This document shows positions 17,615 to 25,445 of a stretch of DNA of 64,000 nucleotides, in pieces (positions within the stretch are counted from its first letter, which is position 1; every line of letters begins with the position of its first letter). The notes beneath the pieces are model-generated. The model ran no database searches, had not been told where the DNA came from, and saw only the letters and a list, made by a program, of their open reading frames with translations. The position numbers and the translations under genes are program-made. Source of the stretch: Micromonospora chersina (lineage in GTDB: Bacteria; Actinomycetota; Actinomycetes; Mycobacteriales; Micromonosporaceae); NCBI RefSeq assembly GCF_900091475.1, contig NZ_FMIB01000002.1, positions 5,890,001 through 5,954,000 on the forward strand. The letters run 5' to 3'.

Positions 17615-17693
17615 TGCGCCATTGGATCATGTGCGCGCTCAGGCTGCTCCGGCCGTGGTGGCAGCGAGCTGGCCAGACCGCGGAGCATCCGTT

Positions 17694-17783
17694 TGTGCCA
17701 CGATCAGACCGCCGACGTGTCGCAGATCAGTTGGCGGACGAGTGTCGCGCATCAGTCGACGGAGGACAGGGTCGGCTGCCGGC
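17694..17783 (+). repeat. Multi-repeat end B (right end of cassette 1) with junction motif
   Basis: Units start at 17694 (TGTGCCACGATCAG), 17718 (TGTCGCAGATCAG) and 17743 (TGTCGCGCATCAG), spaced 24 and 25 bp. The set ends in GTCGGCTGCCGGC (17771-17783), the same 13-bp motif in the same orientation as at 16990. The shared junction then passes directly into end C of the next cassette. Confidence 0.65.
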
Positions 17784-17834
17784 GTGTCGGGCTCCACTTG
17801 ATGCGTGACACATCGATTCCACTGACGCGTGACG
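17784..17834 (-). repeat. Multi-repeat end C (left end of cassette 2)
   Basis: Read on the minus strand, units start at 17834 (CGTCACGCGTCAGTGG) and 17810 (TGTCACGCATCAAGTGG), spacing 24 bp, and run into the junction motif at 17771-17783. These units resemble end D more than A or B. Confidence 0.6.
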
Positions 17835-17952
17835 GGTTCCCGCATGACGGGCTGCCGCCGTTACACCGCGTTACTACCCAGCCGGACGCCGGGCGGACTC
17901 GACAGTCCGTCAGAGACGCGAGGTCAGCGGCAGGTCAGCGCGCCAATTTTCA

Positions 17953-18420
17953 CTAGTAGTGCGCGAGGATCTGCGCGACCGGATGACCCAGAAGGTCGGC
18001 CACGCGGGCCAGTTCGTTGGTGTCAAGTTCGTATCTCGCCCTAGTCGCGTTCAAGGCGCTTACCTCGAAGCGTGCAAAGCCAATCGGGTCCTCGTAATGC
18101 AAGGTGTTCAGCTCCACGACGGCACCGCAGCAGGGTACCGCCACGTCCAGGTGGTCGAAGCTCGTGCCGTTCTCGCGGACCAGGTCGCCGAGCCAATGCA
18201 TGCTGATGTCTCCAGCGCAGCGTGGGCATGTGATCCGCTCCGTGTACATGCCTGCGTCTATCAAGGTCACCCGGTCGTAGAAGGTCTGTTTCACCTCGTC
18301 GACAGCATCACCGGGCCCGGAGAACAGGCTCGCCACATAGGCAACGACGGCGGCAGCAGCTTCGGGCTCAGGCTGCCAGCTCGGATCCGTGGGAACCAGA
18401 CGGATGTAATCATCGCTCAC
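17953..18420 (-). CDS. Hypothetical zinc-ribbon protein
   Basis: 155 residues from GTG at 18420 (MSDDYIRLVPTDPSW); the frame stays open to 18522. A CPRC motif near the middle and a CC pair (VPCCGAVVE) 30 residues later look like a small zinc-binding knuckle. The rest is acidic, with EPEAAAAVVAYVASLF near the start and DLLGHPVAQILAHY at the end. I do not recognise the family. It is the only gene between inverted repeat sets C and D, in the same place and orientation as the immunity-like gene in cassette 1. By position, another immunity or defence protein is possible. Confidence 0.55.
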   Translation of the reverse strand: MSDDYIRLVPTDPSWQPEPEAAAAVVAYVASLFSGPGDAVDEVKQTFYDRVTLIDAGMYTERITCPRCAGDISMHWLGDLVRENGTSFDHLDVAVPCCGAVVELNTLHYEDPIGFARFEVSALNATRARYELDTNELARVADLLGHPVAQILAHY

Positions 18421-18516
18421 CAGGCTCAGTCTGCCCGGCTCATTGGCTAGAAGCGGAGGCCAGCCCTCTCCCGCCGCCCCGCGTTCACACCGGGTAGCCA
18501 ACGAGCCAGGGCGTCG

Positions 18517-18590
18517 TGTCACGCGTCAAGTGAGGCCACGACGTAACGCATCAAGCGGAGTACGACTGCCGGCTGCCGGCTGCCGGCTGT
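18517..18590 (+). repeat. Multi-repeat end D (right end of cassette 2)
   Basis: Units at 18517 (TGTCACGCGTCAAGTG) and 18542 (CGTAACGCATCAAGCG), 25 bp apart, then three tandem CTGCCGG copies from 18565 that contain the GGCTGCCGGC core of the junction motif. Confidence 0.6.
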
Positions 18591-18953
18591 CGGCGGTTGG
18601 TTCAAAGTTTCTGTACGTCTTCAAGGCGGCCCTTGACGGGCCGCACGCGCCGCCGCCTGGGCGCGCGCCGGCCGCTGCCGCTGTCGCTCTGCGGCCGTCA
18701 CGCCTGACGCCCGGCGGCCGGCGCGGAAAGCGGGAAGCCCGGGGCCGCCGCAGACGGGATAGCGGGAAGGGTGGTGGAGGTTCGTCGCCGCAGCCGGCCG
18801 CGCCGCGCCTGAGCAGCGCGGCGCAGGAGAGGGCCTGCCGGGTCCGCGCGGCAAGCCCCAAGCATGGGGGCGGTGGCCGCGGAGGGCATGCCGGTCGTCC
18901 AGGAGCCGGCTCCGCAGCCGCTCAGGGTCAGGTCAACTGCTCACCTGGGACGG

Positions 18954-18981
18954 GGAGGGTGGCCGCCGGTGGCCACCCTCC
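18954..18981. terminator. Strong hairpin, terminator-like
   Basis: GGAGGGTGGCC (18954-18964) pairs perfectly with 18971-18981 across a 6-base loop. No T-run. It is not next to any gene end I trust, so it may instead be an element structure. Confidence 0.4.
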
Positions 18982-19095
18982 GACCCCGGGGACCGGGGCG
19001 AGGTTGGGTCAACTGCGCCACTGTGGCGGTGTCCGCTGGGGCGCGGTCCGTGACACGAGAGCCCACTCAGTCCGTTCCGGCAGCGTCCGTCCGTG

Positions 19096-19114
19096 CGTCA
19101 AGGCACGCTTGACG
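19096..19114. repeat. Inverted repeat CGTCAAG-N5-CTTGACG
   Basis: Perfect 7+5+7 palindrome in non-coding DNA, about 85 bp beyond the stop of the two-helix membrane protein. CGTCAAG also occurs within unit 1 of end D, so it may derive from the same repeat family. Confidence 0.4.
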
Positions 19115-19197
19115 TCGCGGACCGGGCGGCGGCCCGCTCCCCAGGAGAGCGGGTCGACGGCAGACGGTAAGGATGGCAGCAGAAGCGGGGGGTCAGG

Positions 19198-19440
19198 TCA
19201 CGCTGTGCGCTGACGCACGCCGCGGGCGACTCGGACAACGATCCAGATGCCGCCGGCCAAGAGACTCAGACCGAACAAGGCGATGAGGGTCTCATAGGTC
19301 CGAGAAGCATCGCCGAGAGGCGGCCCATCCGGCGGCAGGCCATCCCAAGCGTTCCAAGAGGCATAGACAAACAGCACACCGACAACTGCCAACGCGAGCG
19401 CCACAAGCAGAGCCGCGGCCCGCCCGACCCACACCAACAT
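19198..19440 (-). CDS. Small two-helix membrane protein
   Basis: 80 residues from ATG at 19440, with weak ribosome-site support. Two hydrophobic segments (LLVALALAVVGVLFVYA and LIALFGLSLLAGGIWIVV) flank a polar loop with DGLPPDGPPLGD, and the tail is basic (RVARGVRQRTA). It is not a recognised family and lies in the island. It could be a small effector or stress membrane peptide; the evidence is only its open frame and clean topology. Confidence 0.5.
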   Translation of the reverse strand: MLVWVGRAAALLVALALAVVGVLFVYASWNAWDGLPPDGPPLGDASRTYETLIALFGLSLLAGGIWIVVRVARGVRQRTA

Positions 19441-19577
19441 CGCAGCAGTATTGCAGCAAAAGCCACCTCCGGGCGGATTGCTGTCGACAGCAACGCTGAC
19501 AGCAACCGGGCCGCACAGCGGCACACCGACGGGGGCTGGCACGGACGAGAGTTTGAGCGTGCGGCCGTTCCCGGACA

Positions 19578-19596
19578 TGTGCATACGGGATGCACA
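19578..19596. repeat. Inverted repeat TGTGCAT-N5-ATGCACA
   Basis: Perfect 7+5+7 palindrome about 270 bp upstream of the small HTH gene, in non-coding DNA. Possibly an operator. Confidence 0.35.
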
Positions 19597-19803
19597 GAGC
19601 TTGTAATCGAGACGTCGGAGCCAGGCGGAGTCAGCAGCGAGTCAGCGAACCGCCTGCTGCGCGACGACAGTGGTCGGAACGAACGACGCAGCTGCCGTGT
19701 GCGAGCGGACGGGATGGCACCTGTCGGCACTGGCTGACAACCACGACCAGGCTCCCCCGGCGGCGGTCGTAGCCCGGCCGCGCGTACTACCCAATTTTAG
19801 CCT

Positions 19804-19822
19804 TTGACAACCTTGGTTGTCA
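19804..19822 (+). promoter_or_regulatory. Operator-promoter of the small HTH gene
   Basis: TGACAACC-TT-GGTTGTCA (19805-19822) is a perfect 18-bp palindrome overlapping a consensus -35 (TTGACA, 19804-19809). A lone half-site TGACAACC occurs 70 bp upstream (19735-19742). A repressor here would occlude the promoter, most simply the product of the gene at 19865. Confidence 0.6.
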
Positions 19823-19864
19823 GCGGGACTCTGAAGTGCGAGGCCACTAGTGAGGGGGTCAGTG

Positions 19865-20278
19865 ATGCGGGAGCTAACCCAGGACGAGCGACAGGACCTG
19901 CGGCGGCAACTGGGTGCTATTGCCGCCGAATGGGCGCAGCGGCTGAACGACTCCGATGTGGATGCGCACGGCGGGGGTGCTCACAAGCCGAGCTACGCGG
20001 AGGGGATGCGGACTCACCTCGCGCGGATGGCGGCAGGTGAGCAGATGGGCAGCCTTCTCGCTGACCTCGTATCCGCTAGCGCCGAGGAGGCGGTGCAGTA
20101 CGGTGCTGGGTATCCCGAGCTTGGTGCGGCGGTAGGCGTCAGCCGGCAAGCAGCACGCAAGCGATGGCCTCGCCTATCGATCTCGAAGAGGCGCACCGGC
20201 GAGTGGAAGCAACCGCCTGGGAGCATCGGTTGGGCCGGGAGCCACCTGGGCTATCCCGGACCGCCGGGGGCAGCCTGA
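19865..20278 (+). CDS. Small helix-turn-helix protein, tail possibly degraded
   Basis: 137 residues from ATG at 19865 (GTG 19862 also possible). The N-terminal part (LTQDERQDLRRQLGAIAAEW) and an HTH near residue 90 (ELGAAVGVSRQAARKRWP) are like small actinobacterial DNA-binding proteins. After RKRWP the sequence becomes low-quality (GSIGWAGSHLGYPGPPGAA), as if the native C-terminus were lost. A 47-codon frame at 20164-20304 overlaps this end in another phase and reads more protein-like, which hints at a frameshift. The palindromic operator upstream suggests autorepression. Confidence 0.55.
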   Translation: MRELTQDERQDLRRQLGAIAAEWAQRLNDSDVDAHGGGAHKPSYAEGMRTHLARMAAGEQMGSLLADLVSASAEEAVQYGAGYPELGAAVGVSRQAARKRWPRLSISKRRTGEWKQPPGSIGWAGSHLGYPGPPGAA

Positions 20279-20288
20279 GAACCTGGCT

Positions 20289-20308
20289 TGACATCCGTGG
20301 CTGACATC
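20289..20308. repeat. TGACATC direct-repeat pair, right end of the island
   Basis: TGACATC at 20289-20295 and 20302-20308, with the same 13-bp spacing as the pair at 15576. The surrounding 29 bases match the left copy at about 22 positions, and similarity stops outside this block. Confidence 0.45.
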
Positions 20309-20478
20309 AACGGCGGCGGCTGCGGCCGGACATGGCGTACGGACCTCGCCTGCGGCCCGGACGCCATGGACGTCAGCGGACGCTGCGAGTCTCGCCGAAG
20401 CGCCTTACAAGCCGATGAGTTCCGGCACGGTCCCAGGTCTTCAGATACATCCACCCCGCGTGTGAATCTGGAGGCACC

Positions 20479-21141
20479 GTGAAGCTCTTGCTGACGTCAG
20501 GCGGCGTCACGAACCCAAGCATCCACTCGGCGCTCGTGCAGCTCCTCGGCAAGCCGATCGCCGAGTGCCACGCCCTCTGCGTCCCGACAGCACAATGGGG
20601 TCACCCGATGTGCGGTCCGACATCGGTGCGGGGGTTCGTAGCCGCGGAGCCCGGGTTCCAGTACCTGTCCGGCCTGGGTTGGGCGTCGCTCGGCGTCCTC
20701 GAGCTCACCGCCCTGCCCACCATCGGCGCGGAGCGATGGGTGCCGTGGGTCCGGGAGGCCGACGTTCTCCTGGTCGACGGCGGCGACGCGACGTACCTGT
20801 GCCACTGGATGCGGGAGTCCGGGCTGGCCGATCTGCTGCCATCGCTGCCCCACCTGGTCTGGGTGGGAGTGAGTGCCGGAAGCATGGTGATGACGCCCCG
20901 GATCGGAACGTACTTCGTCGAGTGGCCGTCCGCGCCGGACGACCGCACCCTGGGAGTCGTCGACTTCTCGATCTTTCCGCACCTGGACGCCTTCCCGACG
21001 AACACCCTGGCCGACGCGGAGCGGTGGGCCGCCGACATCGGTGTCCCGGCCTACGCCATCGACGAACAGACGGCCATCAAGGTCGTCGACGGCGTGGTCG
21101 AGGTGGTCTCCGAAGGGCAATGGAAGAAGTTCGGGTCATAG
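20479..21141 (+). CDS. Peptidase E-like serine peptidase (family S51)
   Basis: 220 residues, GTG start after TGGAGG. The S51 fold is visible: early MKLLLTSGG, VDGGDATYL (about 99-107), nucleophile Ser132 in VGVSAGS and the catalytic His168 in IFPHLDAFP. Peptidase E cleaves Asp-X dipeptides in the cytoplasm; related family members process cyanophycin. No signal peptide. Its last six bases (TCATAG) are shared with the stop of the convergent EamA gene. Confidence 0.88.
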   Translation: MKLLLTSGGVTNPSIHSALVQLLGKPIAECHALCVPTAQWGHPMCGPTSVRGFVAAEPGFQYLSGLGWASLGVLELTALPTIGAERWVPWVREADVLLVDGGDATYLCHWMRESGLADLLPSLPHLVWVGVSAGSMVMTPRIGTYFVEWPSAPDDRTLGVVDFSIFPHLDAFPTNTLADAERWAADIGVPAYAIDEQTAIKVVDGVVEVVSEGQWKKFGS

Positions 21142-22134
21142 CCGCCCGGCTTCCGTGAGTCGCGTCGATGGACGTGACCCACCGACTGCGGCATCTCCCG
21201 TGACCGGGCCACCAGCCCTCGCCCTGCCCGTCGGGCGGACCTGGAGGACCGCCACGGAGGTGAGCACCAGGGCGCCGCCCGCGAGCTGGACCGGGCTCAG
21301 TGATTCCCCGAGGGTGAGCGCGGCCAGTGCGGTGGTGACCACCGGCTCGAAGGTCGACAGGATGGCCGCGGTCGACGGGCCGGTACGCCTCAGGCCGGCG
21401 AAGAAGGTGAGCATCGCCAGGACGGTGGAGACGACGGCGATGCAGGCCAGCCAGAACCATCCCGGCGGGCGGAAGTCGAGGTCGACCCCGCCGGTGAGCG
21501 CGGCGCCGAGACCGAGGGTGCCGGCGGCCCCGGTCATCACCAGCGCGGACAGGACCACGGGTGGCAGGCGGTGTACGACGGTGTCGGCGACGAGGATGTA
21601 GACGGTGTAGGTGACCGCGGCGCCGAAGGCCAGCAGCGCCCCGACCGGGTGGAAGCTCACCCCGCCGGCGCCGAGCAGCACCAGCAGGGTTCCACCGGAT
21701 GCGGCAAGCAGTGCGGCGGTCCGCCCCGGCGTCAGCCGGTCCCGGCCCAGCAGCACCGCCGCCACGGTGACCAGGACCGGGTAGGTGTAGAGGATCAGGG
21801 ACAGCAGCGAGGCGTCCATCAGTCGTAGGGCGGAGAAGAACAGACCGGCCTGTGCCGCGTACCCGACGGCGCCCAACGCGATCGCGGTCGCCAGCACCCG
21901 GCCGGTCGGTACGGCCCGGTGCTCGCCCGGTTCCGCCCGCCGTAGGCCGGGCCGCAGGAGGAGGACGACGCCCAGCAGCGCGGCTGCCAGGCTGAAGCGC
22001 ACCAGCAGCAGGGCCGCCGGTGAGACGCCCGCGTCGTACGCGAACTTGCCGAAGATCGCCATCGCGCCGAAGCACGCCGCGGACACGAGACACAGCGCCG
22101 GACCCATGCGACGAGCATCGGCCACCGTACCCAT
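21136..22134 (-). CDS. EamA/DMT family exporter (RhaT-like)
   Basis: 332 residues from ATG at 22134; ATG 22107 is an alternative. Ten predicted membrane helices in two EamA repeats, the first starting GPALCLVSAACFGAMAIFGK and the second GALLAFGAAVTYTVYILVAD. The motif TFEPVVTTALAALTLGE is typical. These permeases export amino acids or metabolites across the plasma membrane; the substrate is not predictable. It is divergent from a LysR regulator with a 45-bp spacer, the classic regulator-exporter arrangement. It overlaps the peptidase E stop by 6 bp. Confidence 0.88.
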   Translation of the reverse strand: MGTVADARRMGPALCLVSAACFGAMAIFGKFAYDAGVSPAALLLVRFSLAAALLGVVLLLRPGLRRAEPGEHRAVPTGRVLATAIALGAVGYAAQAGLFFSALRLMDASLLSLILYTYPVLVTVAAVLLGRDRLTPGRTAALLAASGGTLLVLLGAGGVSFHPVGALLAFGAAVTYTVYILVADTVVHRLPPVVLSALVMTGAAGTLGLGAALTGGVDLDFRPPGWFWLACIAVVSTVLAMLTFFAGLRRTGPSTAAILSTFEPVVTTALAALTLGESLSPVQLAGGALVLTSVAVLQVRPTGRARAGGPVTGDAAVGGSRPSTRLTEAGRL

Positions 22135-22148
22135 CAGGTCCAGCGATG

Positions 22149-22164
22149 ATTGGTGGAGTTGAAT
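22149..22164. promoter_or_regulatory. Candidate LysR-type operator
   Basis: ATT-N10-AAT contains a T-N11-A core (22150-22162) in the 45-bp spacer between the divergent EamA and LysR genes. Confidence 0.3.
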
Positions 22165-22179
22165 CGTTAGAGTTTCCGA

Positions 22180-23115
22180 ATGGTCGCCCTGGATCTTCGC
22201 CGTCTCCGGTTCCTCCGGGAGTTCGAGGAGCGGGGCACGCTGGGAGCTGTCGCCGCCGCGCTCGGCTACAGCCCGTCGACCGTGTCCCAGCAGCTGGCCC
22301 TCCTGGAGAAGGAGACGGGTGCCCGGCTGTTCGAGAAGGCCGGGCGCGGCGTGCGGCTCACCGACGCCGGGCGGCTGCTGGCCGGGCATGCGCGGGTGCT
22401 GCTGTCGGCGGCCGAGGCGGCGGAGGCGGACCTGGCGGCGCTGGGCGGCGACGTCCGGGGCACCGTGCGGGCCGGCGGCCTTCAGTCGGCGGCCCGCCGC
22501 CTGCTGGTGCCCGCCGTGGCCCGCATGGCGGCCGACCATCCACGGGTACGCGCGGAGATCTTCGAACTCGAACTCGAACAGGCCCTGCCCGGCGTGCGGC
22601 TGGGCGCGGTCGACCTGGTGATCGCCGACGAGTACGACGGCCACCCCCGGCCACGACCGGCGGGGCTCCGCTTCGCGGTCCTGCACGAGGAACCGTTGAA
22701 GGTCGTCCTGCCGGCAGCCCATCCGCTCGCCGCGCCGGGGACGCCCGTCCCGATCACCGCGCTGCGGTCCGACGTCTGGACCGCCTCCGCCGAGGGGACC
22801 GGCCACCACGCCATGGTGGTCGGGACCTGCCGGTCCCTCGGCGGGTACGAGCCCGACCTGCGACACCGCTCCAGCGACGCGGACGTGCAACTCGAACTGG
22901 TCCGGGTCGGGGCGGCCGTCGCGTTGCTGCCGGCGTTGACCCTGCCGGCCGGCGATCCCGCCCTCGCCGCCCGGGACGTCGCCGAAGCCGCCGTCCGGCG
23001 CCGCCTGGTGATCGTCACCCGGGACACCCCGCAGCCTCCCGCACTGACCGCCTTCCTGGCGGCCGTGACGGACCAGGCCGGCAGGATCACGCAGGGTGGA
23101 TCCGCGCCCGTCTAG
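22180..23115 (+). CDS. LysR family transcriptional regulator
   Basis: 311 residues. N-terminal winged HTH (LRFLREFEERGTLGAVAAAL, YSPSTVSQQLALLEKETG) and a C-terminal periplasmic-binding-like effector domain. The combination ALGYSPSTVSQQLA is typical of the actinobacterial LysR subgroup found beside EamA exporters. It probably activates or represses the divergent exporter in response to its substrate. It ends at a hairpin terminator facing the convergent epoxide hydrolase. Confidence 0.9.
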   Translation: MVALDLRRLRFLREFEERGTLGAVAAALGYSPSTVSQQLALLEKETGARLFEKAGRGVRLTDAGRLLAGHARVLLSAAEAAEADLAALGGDVRGTVRAGGLQSAARRLLVPAVARMAADHPRVRAEIFELELEQALPGVRLGAVDLVIADEYDGHPRPRPAGLRFAVLHEEPLKVVLPAAHPLAAPGTPVPITALRSDVWTASAEGTGHHAMVVGTCRSLGGYEPDLRHRSSDADVQLELVRVGAAVALLPALTLPAGDPALAARDVAEAAVRRRLVIVTRDTPQPPALTAFLAAVTDQAGRITQGGSAPV

Positions 23116-23142
23116 ACCGCCACCGCCGCGGGCGACGGACGT

Positions 23143-23183
23143 GGGCGCACCTCCACACCTGGATGAGATGCGGAGGTCCGCCC
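23143..23183. terminator. Bidirectional terminator, 12-bp stem with one mismatch
   Basis: 23143-23154 pairs with 23172-23183 (one C-C mismatch) between the convergent LysR and epoxide hydrolase genes. Confidence 0.6.
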
Positions 23184-23193
23184 GGCGACACCG

Positions 23194-24420
23194 CTAGCGG
23201 AGTGACCGGAAGGCGGTGCGGAGTTCGTCGCACAGCAGTTCCGGCTGCTCCCAGGCCGCGAAGTGCCCGCCCCGGTCGAGCTTGTTGTAGTGGATGAGGT
23301 TCGGATAGGCCCGCTCGGCCCAGGATCGGGGCGCCTGGTAGAGCTCGTCCGGGAAGACGCTGACGGCGGCGGGGACGGAGACGTCCTTGGCGCCGAGGAA
23401 GGAGAGCTTGTTCTCCCAGTAGAGGCGGGCGGCGGAGACGCCCGTGTTCGTCAACCAGGTGAGCGTGATGTTGTCGAGGATGTCGTCGCGGGTGAGCCCG
23501 CCGGGCTGCCCGGCGAAGGCCCGGCAGATCAGCTCCAGGCTGGCCGCGTCGTGGTCGCACATGAAGGTGGCCAGGGCCATGGGCGAGTCGGCGAGACCGA
23601 TCAGCGTCTCCGGACGTGTCGCCATGATCAGTGCGTAGGCGGAGTGCTTCCAGAAGAAGTCCTGCTGCTCGCAGGCCCGCCGCTCCTCGTCGGAGAGGTT
23701 GGCCGGAAGCTTGGACATCGCGTTGTTGATTCCGGTGATGTCGGACTGGACCAGGGCGTCGATCTCGGGCGGCACGGTGCTCGGCATGTTGGTGTGGATG
23801 CCGGCCAGTTCCGGCGGCGCCTGCACGCCCATGACGTTGGTGATCAGTGCGCCCCAGTCGCCGCCCTGGGCGACGAACCGGTCGTAGCCGAGGCGTTTCA
23901 TCAGCTCGGTCCAGGCACGCGCGATGTGCTCGGGCCCCCAGCCGGGTTCGGTGGGCTTGCCGGAGAACCCGTAGCCGGGCATCGACGGGATCACCAGGTG
24001 GAAGGCGTCCGACGCGGACCCGCCGTGTGCGGTGGGATCGGTGAGCGGACCGATGATCTTCAACTGCTCGATGATCGATCCGGGCCAGCCGTGGGTGACG
24101 ATGAGCGGCAGCGCGTCCTCGTGCCGGGACCGGATGTGCAGGAAGTGGATGTCCAGCCCGTCGATCTCGGTGATGAAGTTCGGCACCGAGTTCAGCCTCG
24201 CCTCGACCTTGCGCCAGTCGTACTCCTTCTCCCAGTAGCGGGCGAGCGCCTGGCTCGTCTCCAGCGGCACGCCCTGCGACTGGTCGTTGACGAGTTGCTT
24301 GTCGGGCCACCGGGTGGCCGCGATCCGCTGTCGCAGCGCCTGGAGCTCCGACTCGGGGATCTCCACGGTGAACGGCCGGATGTCGGTGGCGCGGGCGAGG
24401 GTCTGCGTCTTGACGGCCAC
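23194..24420 (-). CDS. Epoxide hydrolase family protein
   Basis: 408 residues; GTG start with AAGGAGG 6 bases upstream. An N-terminal epoxide-hydrolase cap (IRPFTVEIPESELQALRQRI) is followed by the alpha/beta fold. Oxyanion HGWPGS, nucleophile Asp in AQGGDWGALI, lid tyrosines, and the catalytic His in RGGHFAAWEQP are all present. It converts epoxides to vicinal diols by an aspartyl-ester mechanism. No signal peptide is visible. It lies 45 bp downstream of msrA on the same strand, so it may be co-transcribed with the methionine sulfoxide repair genes. Confidence 0.9.
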   Translation of the reverse strand: MAVKTQTLARATDIRPFTVEIPESELQALRQRIAATRWPDKQLVNDQSQGVPLETSQALARYWEKEYDWRKVEARLNSVPNFITEIDGLDIHFLHIRSRHEDALPLIVTHGWPGSIIEQLKIIGPLTDPTAHGGSASDAFHLVIPSMPGYGFSGKPTEPGWGPEHIARAWTELMKRLGYDRFVAQGGDWGALITNVMGVQAPPELAGIHTNMPSTVPPEIDALVQSDITGINNAMSKLPANLSDEERRACEQQDFFWKHSAYALIMATRPETLIGLADSPMALATFMCDHDAASLELICRAFAGQPGGLTRDDILDNITLTWLTNTGVSAARLYWENKLSFLGAKDVSVPAAVSVFPDELYQAPRSWAERAYPNLIHYNKLDRGGHFAAWEQPELLCDELRTAFRSLR

Positions 24421-24465
24421 GAGGGCCTCCTTCTCCTCGGTCTGTGTCGTGGGCAGGAGGTGCGG

Positions 24466-24981
24466 TCAGCTCCGGCTCTCTCCCCGCCGGGGGAGCTTCC
24501 AGTCGGGCCGGGGGAAGTGGCAGGTGTAGCCGCCGGGATGCTTCTCCAGGTAGTCCTGGTGTTCCGGCTCGGCCTCCCAGAAGGGGCCGGCCGGGGTGAC
24601 CTCGGTGACCACCTTCCCCGGCCACAGGCCGGAGGCGTCGACGTCGGCGATGGTGTCCTCGGCGACCTGTCGCTGCTGGTCGTCGCAGTAGAAGATGGCG
24701 GACCGGTAGCTCGTGCCGATGTCGCCGCCCTGACGGTTCTTCGTGGTCGGGTCGTGCACCTGGAAGAAGAACTCGAGCAGGTCGCGGTAGGAGAGCGTGG
24801 CGGGATCGAACTCGATCTCGATCGCCTCGGCGTGGCCCTCGTGGTTCCGGTAGGTCGCGTTCGGCACGTCCCCGCCGGTGTAGCCGACCCTGGTGTGCAC
24901 GACGCCCGGACGTTTCCGGATCAGGTCCTGCATGCCCCAGAAGCAGCCGCCGGCCAGGACCGCCTTCTGCGTGTCGCTCAT
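24466..24981 (-). CDS. msrA: Peptide methionine sulfoxide reductase A
   Basis: 171 residues. Reduces the S-epimer of methionine sulfoxide in proteins. Catalytic Cys13 lies in AGGCFWG; other family blocks are [18 protein letters not shown] and SYRSAIFY. A second Cys occurs in YCDD and a third near the C-terminus in YTCHFP, potential resolving residues. Its ATG overlaps the msrB stop (ATGA, 24978-24981), so translation is coupled. Confidence 0.95.
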   Translation of the reverse strand: MSDTQKAVLAGGCFWGMQDLIRKRPGVVHTRVGYTGGDVPNATYRNHEGHAEAIEIEFDPATLSYRDLLEFFFQVHDPTTKNRQGGDIGTSYRSAIFYCDDQQRQVAEDTIADVDASGLWPGKVVTEVTPAGPFWEAEPEHQDYLEKHPGGYTCHFPRPDWKLPRRGESRS

Positions 24982-25445
24982 CGCTGTCGCCCCCCGTCCG
25001 AATGTTCGAACAACCTGCGGTACTCGCCGTAACCCTCGCGTTCGAGGTCGTCGAGCCGGATGAAGCGGAGGGAGGCGGAGTTCATGCAGTAGCGCAGCCC
25101 GCCGGCCTCCACGGGGCCGTCGTCGAACACGTGGCCCAGATGGCTGTCCCCGTGTGCCGACCGGACCTCCGTGCGGACCATGCCGAGGGTGGAGTCCCGC
25201 ACCTCGACCACGTTCCTCGGCTCGATCGGCTTGGTGAAGGACGGCCAGCCGGTGCCGCTGTCGAATTTGTTGACGGAGGCGAAGAGGGGCTCGCCGGACA
25301 CGACGTCGACGTAGATCCCCGGCTCCTTGTTGTCCCAGTACGGGTTGTCGAAGGCCGGCTCCGTGCCGCCTTCCTGGGTGACCCGGTACTGCTCGGGCGA
25401 CAACCGGGAGACGGCCTCCGGGTTCTTGCGATACTCGGGTGACAC
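24978..25445 (-). CDS. msrB: Peptide methionine sulfoxide reductase B
   Basis: 155 residues. Reduces the R-epimer of methionine sulfoxide, complementing MsrA. Active-site Cys120 in [12 protein letters not shown]; the conserved GTGWPSF and [11 protein letters not shown] are present. The two CxxC zinc motifs of many MsrB proteins are absent, so it is the zinc-free form. It is the first gene of the msrB-msrA unit, probably with the epoxide hydrolase downstream. Confidence 0.95.
   Translation of the reverse strand: MSPEYRKNPEAVSRLSPEQYRVTQEGGTEPAFDNPYWDNKEPGIYVDVVSGEPLFASVNKFDSGTGWPSFTKPIEPRNVVEVRDSTLGMVRTEVRSAHGDSHLGHVFDDGPVEAGGLRYCMNSASLRFIRLDDLEREGYGEYRRLFEHSDGGRQR

Larger units (their letters stand above)
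18591..19197. other. Non-coding GC-rich stretch of the island
   Basis: About 600 bp without a convincing gene. A long plus-strand frame here encodes only low-complexity Arg/Gly/Pro sequence and I reject it. Contents: a GCGGCCC/GGGCCGC hairpin with loop TTGAC near 18624-18642, a perfect 11-bp stem at 18954-18981, two copies of GGTCAACTGC (near 18931 and 19010), and CGTCAAG-N5-CTTGACG at 19096-19114. It could be a remnant of an element's replication, transfer or end region. Confidence 0.5.
15513..20310. mobile_element. Decayed genomic island downstream of tRNA-Val
   Basis: The stretch starts at the 3' end of tRNA-Val and carries an internally deleted tyrosine integrase facing the tRNA. It also carries an SOS box, small orphan genes, inverted multi-repeats and long non-coding gaps, unlike the dense core on either side. 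A matching pair of TGACATC repeats lies near each end (15576-15595 and 20289-20308). No second copy of the tRNA 3' end was found, so the right boundary is an estimate. Confidence 0.6.

Noticed and set aside
18443..19213. 256-codon plus-strand frame in the island
   Set aside because: Arg/Gly/Pro low-complexity product; it crosses the repeat end D and several hairpins, and no ribosome site or family motif was seen.
20164..20304. 47-codon frame overlapping the HTH gene end
   Set aside because: It reads protein-like but has no ribosome site. It is mentioned only as evidence for a possible frameshift, not as a gene.
15513..20310. Complete prophage or conjugative element
   Set aside because: No structural, transfer, replication or excision genes were found; only an integrase remnant and small genes.
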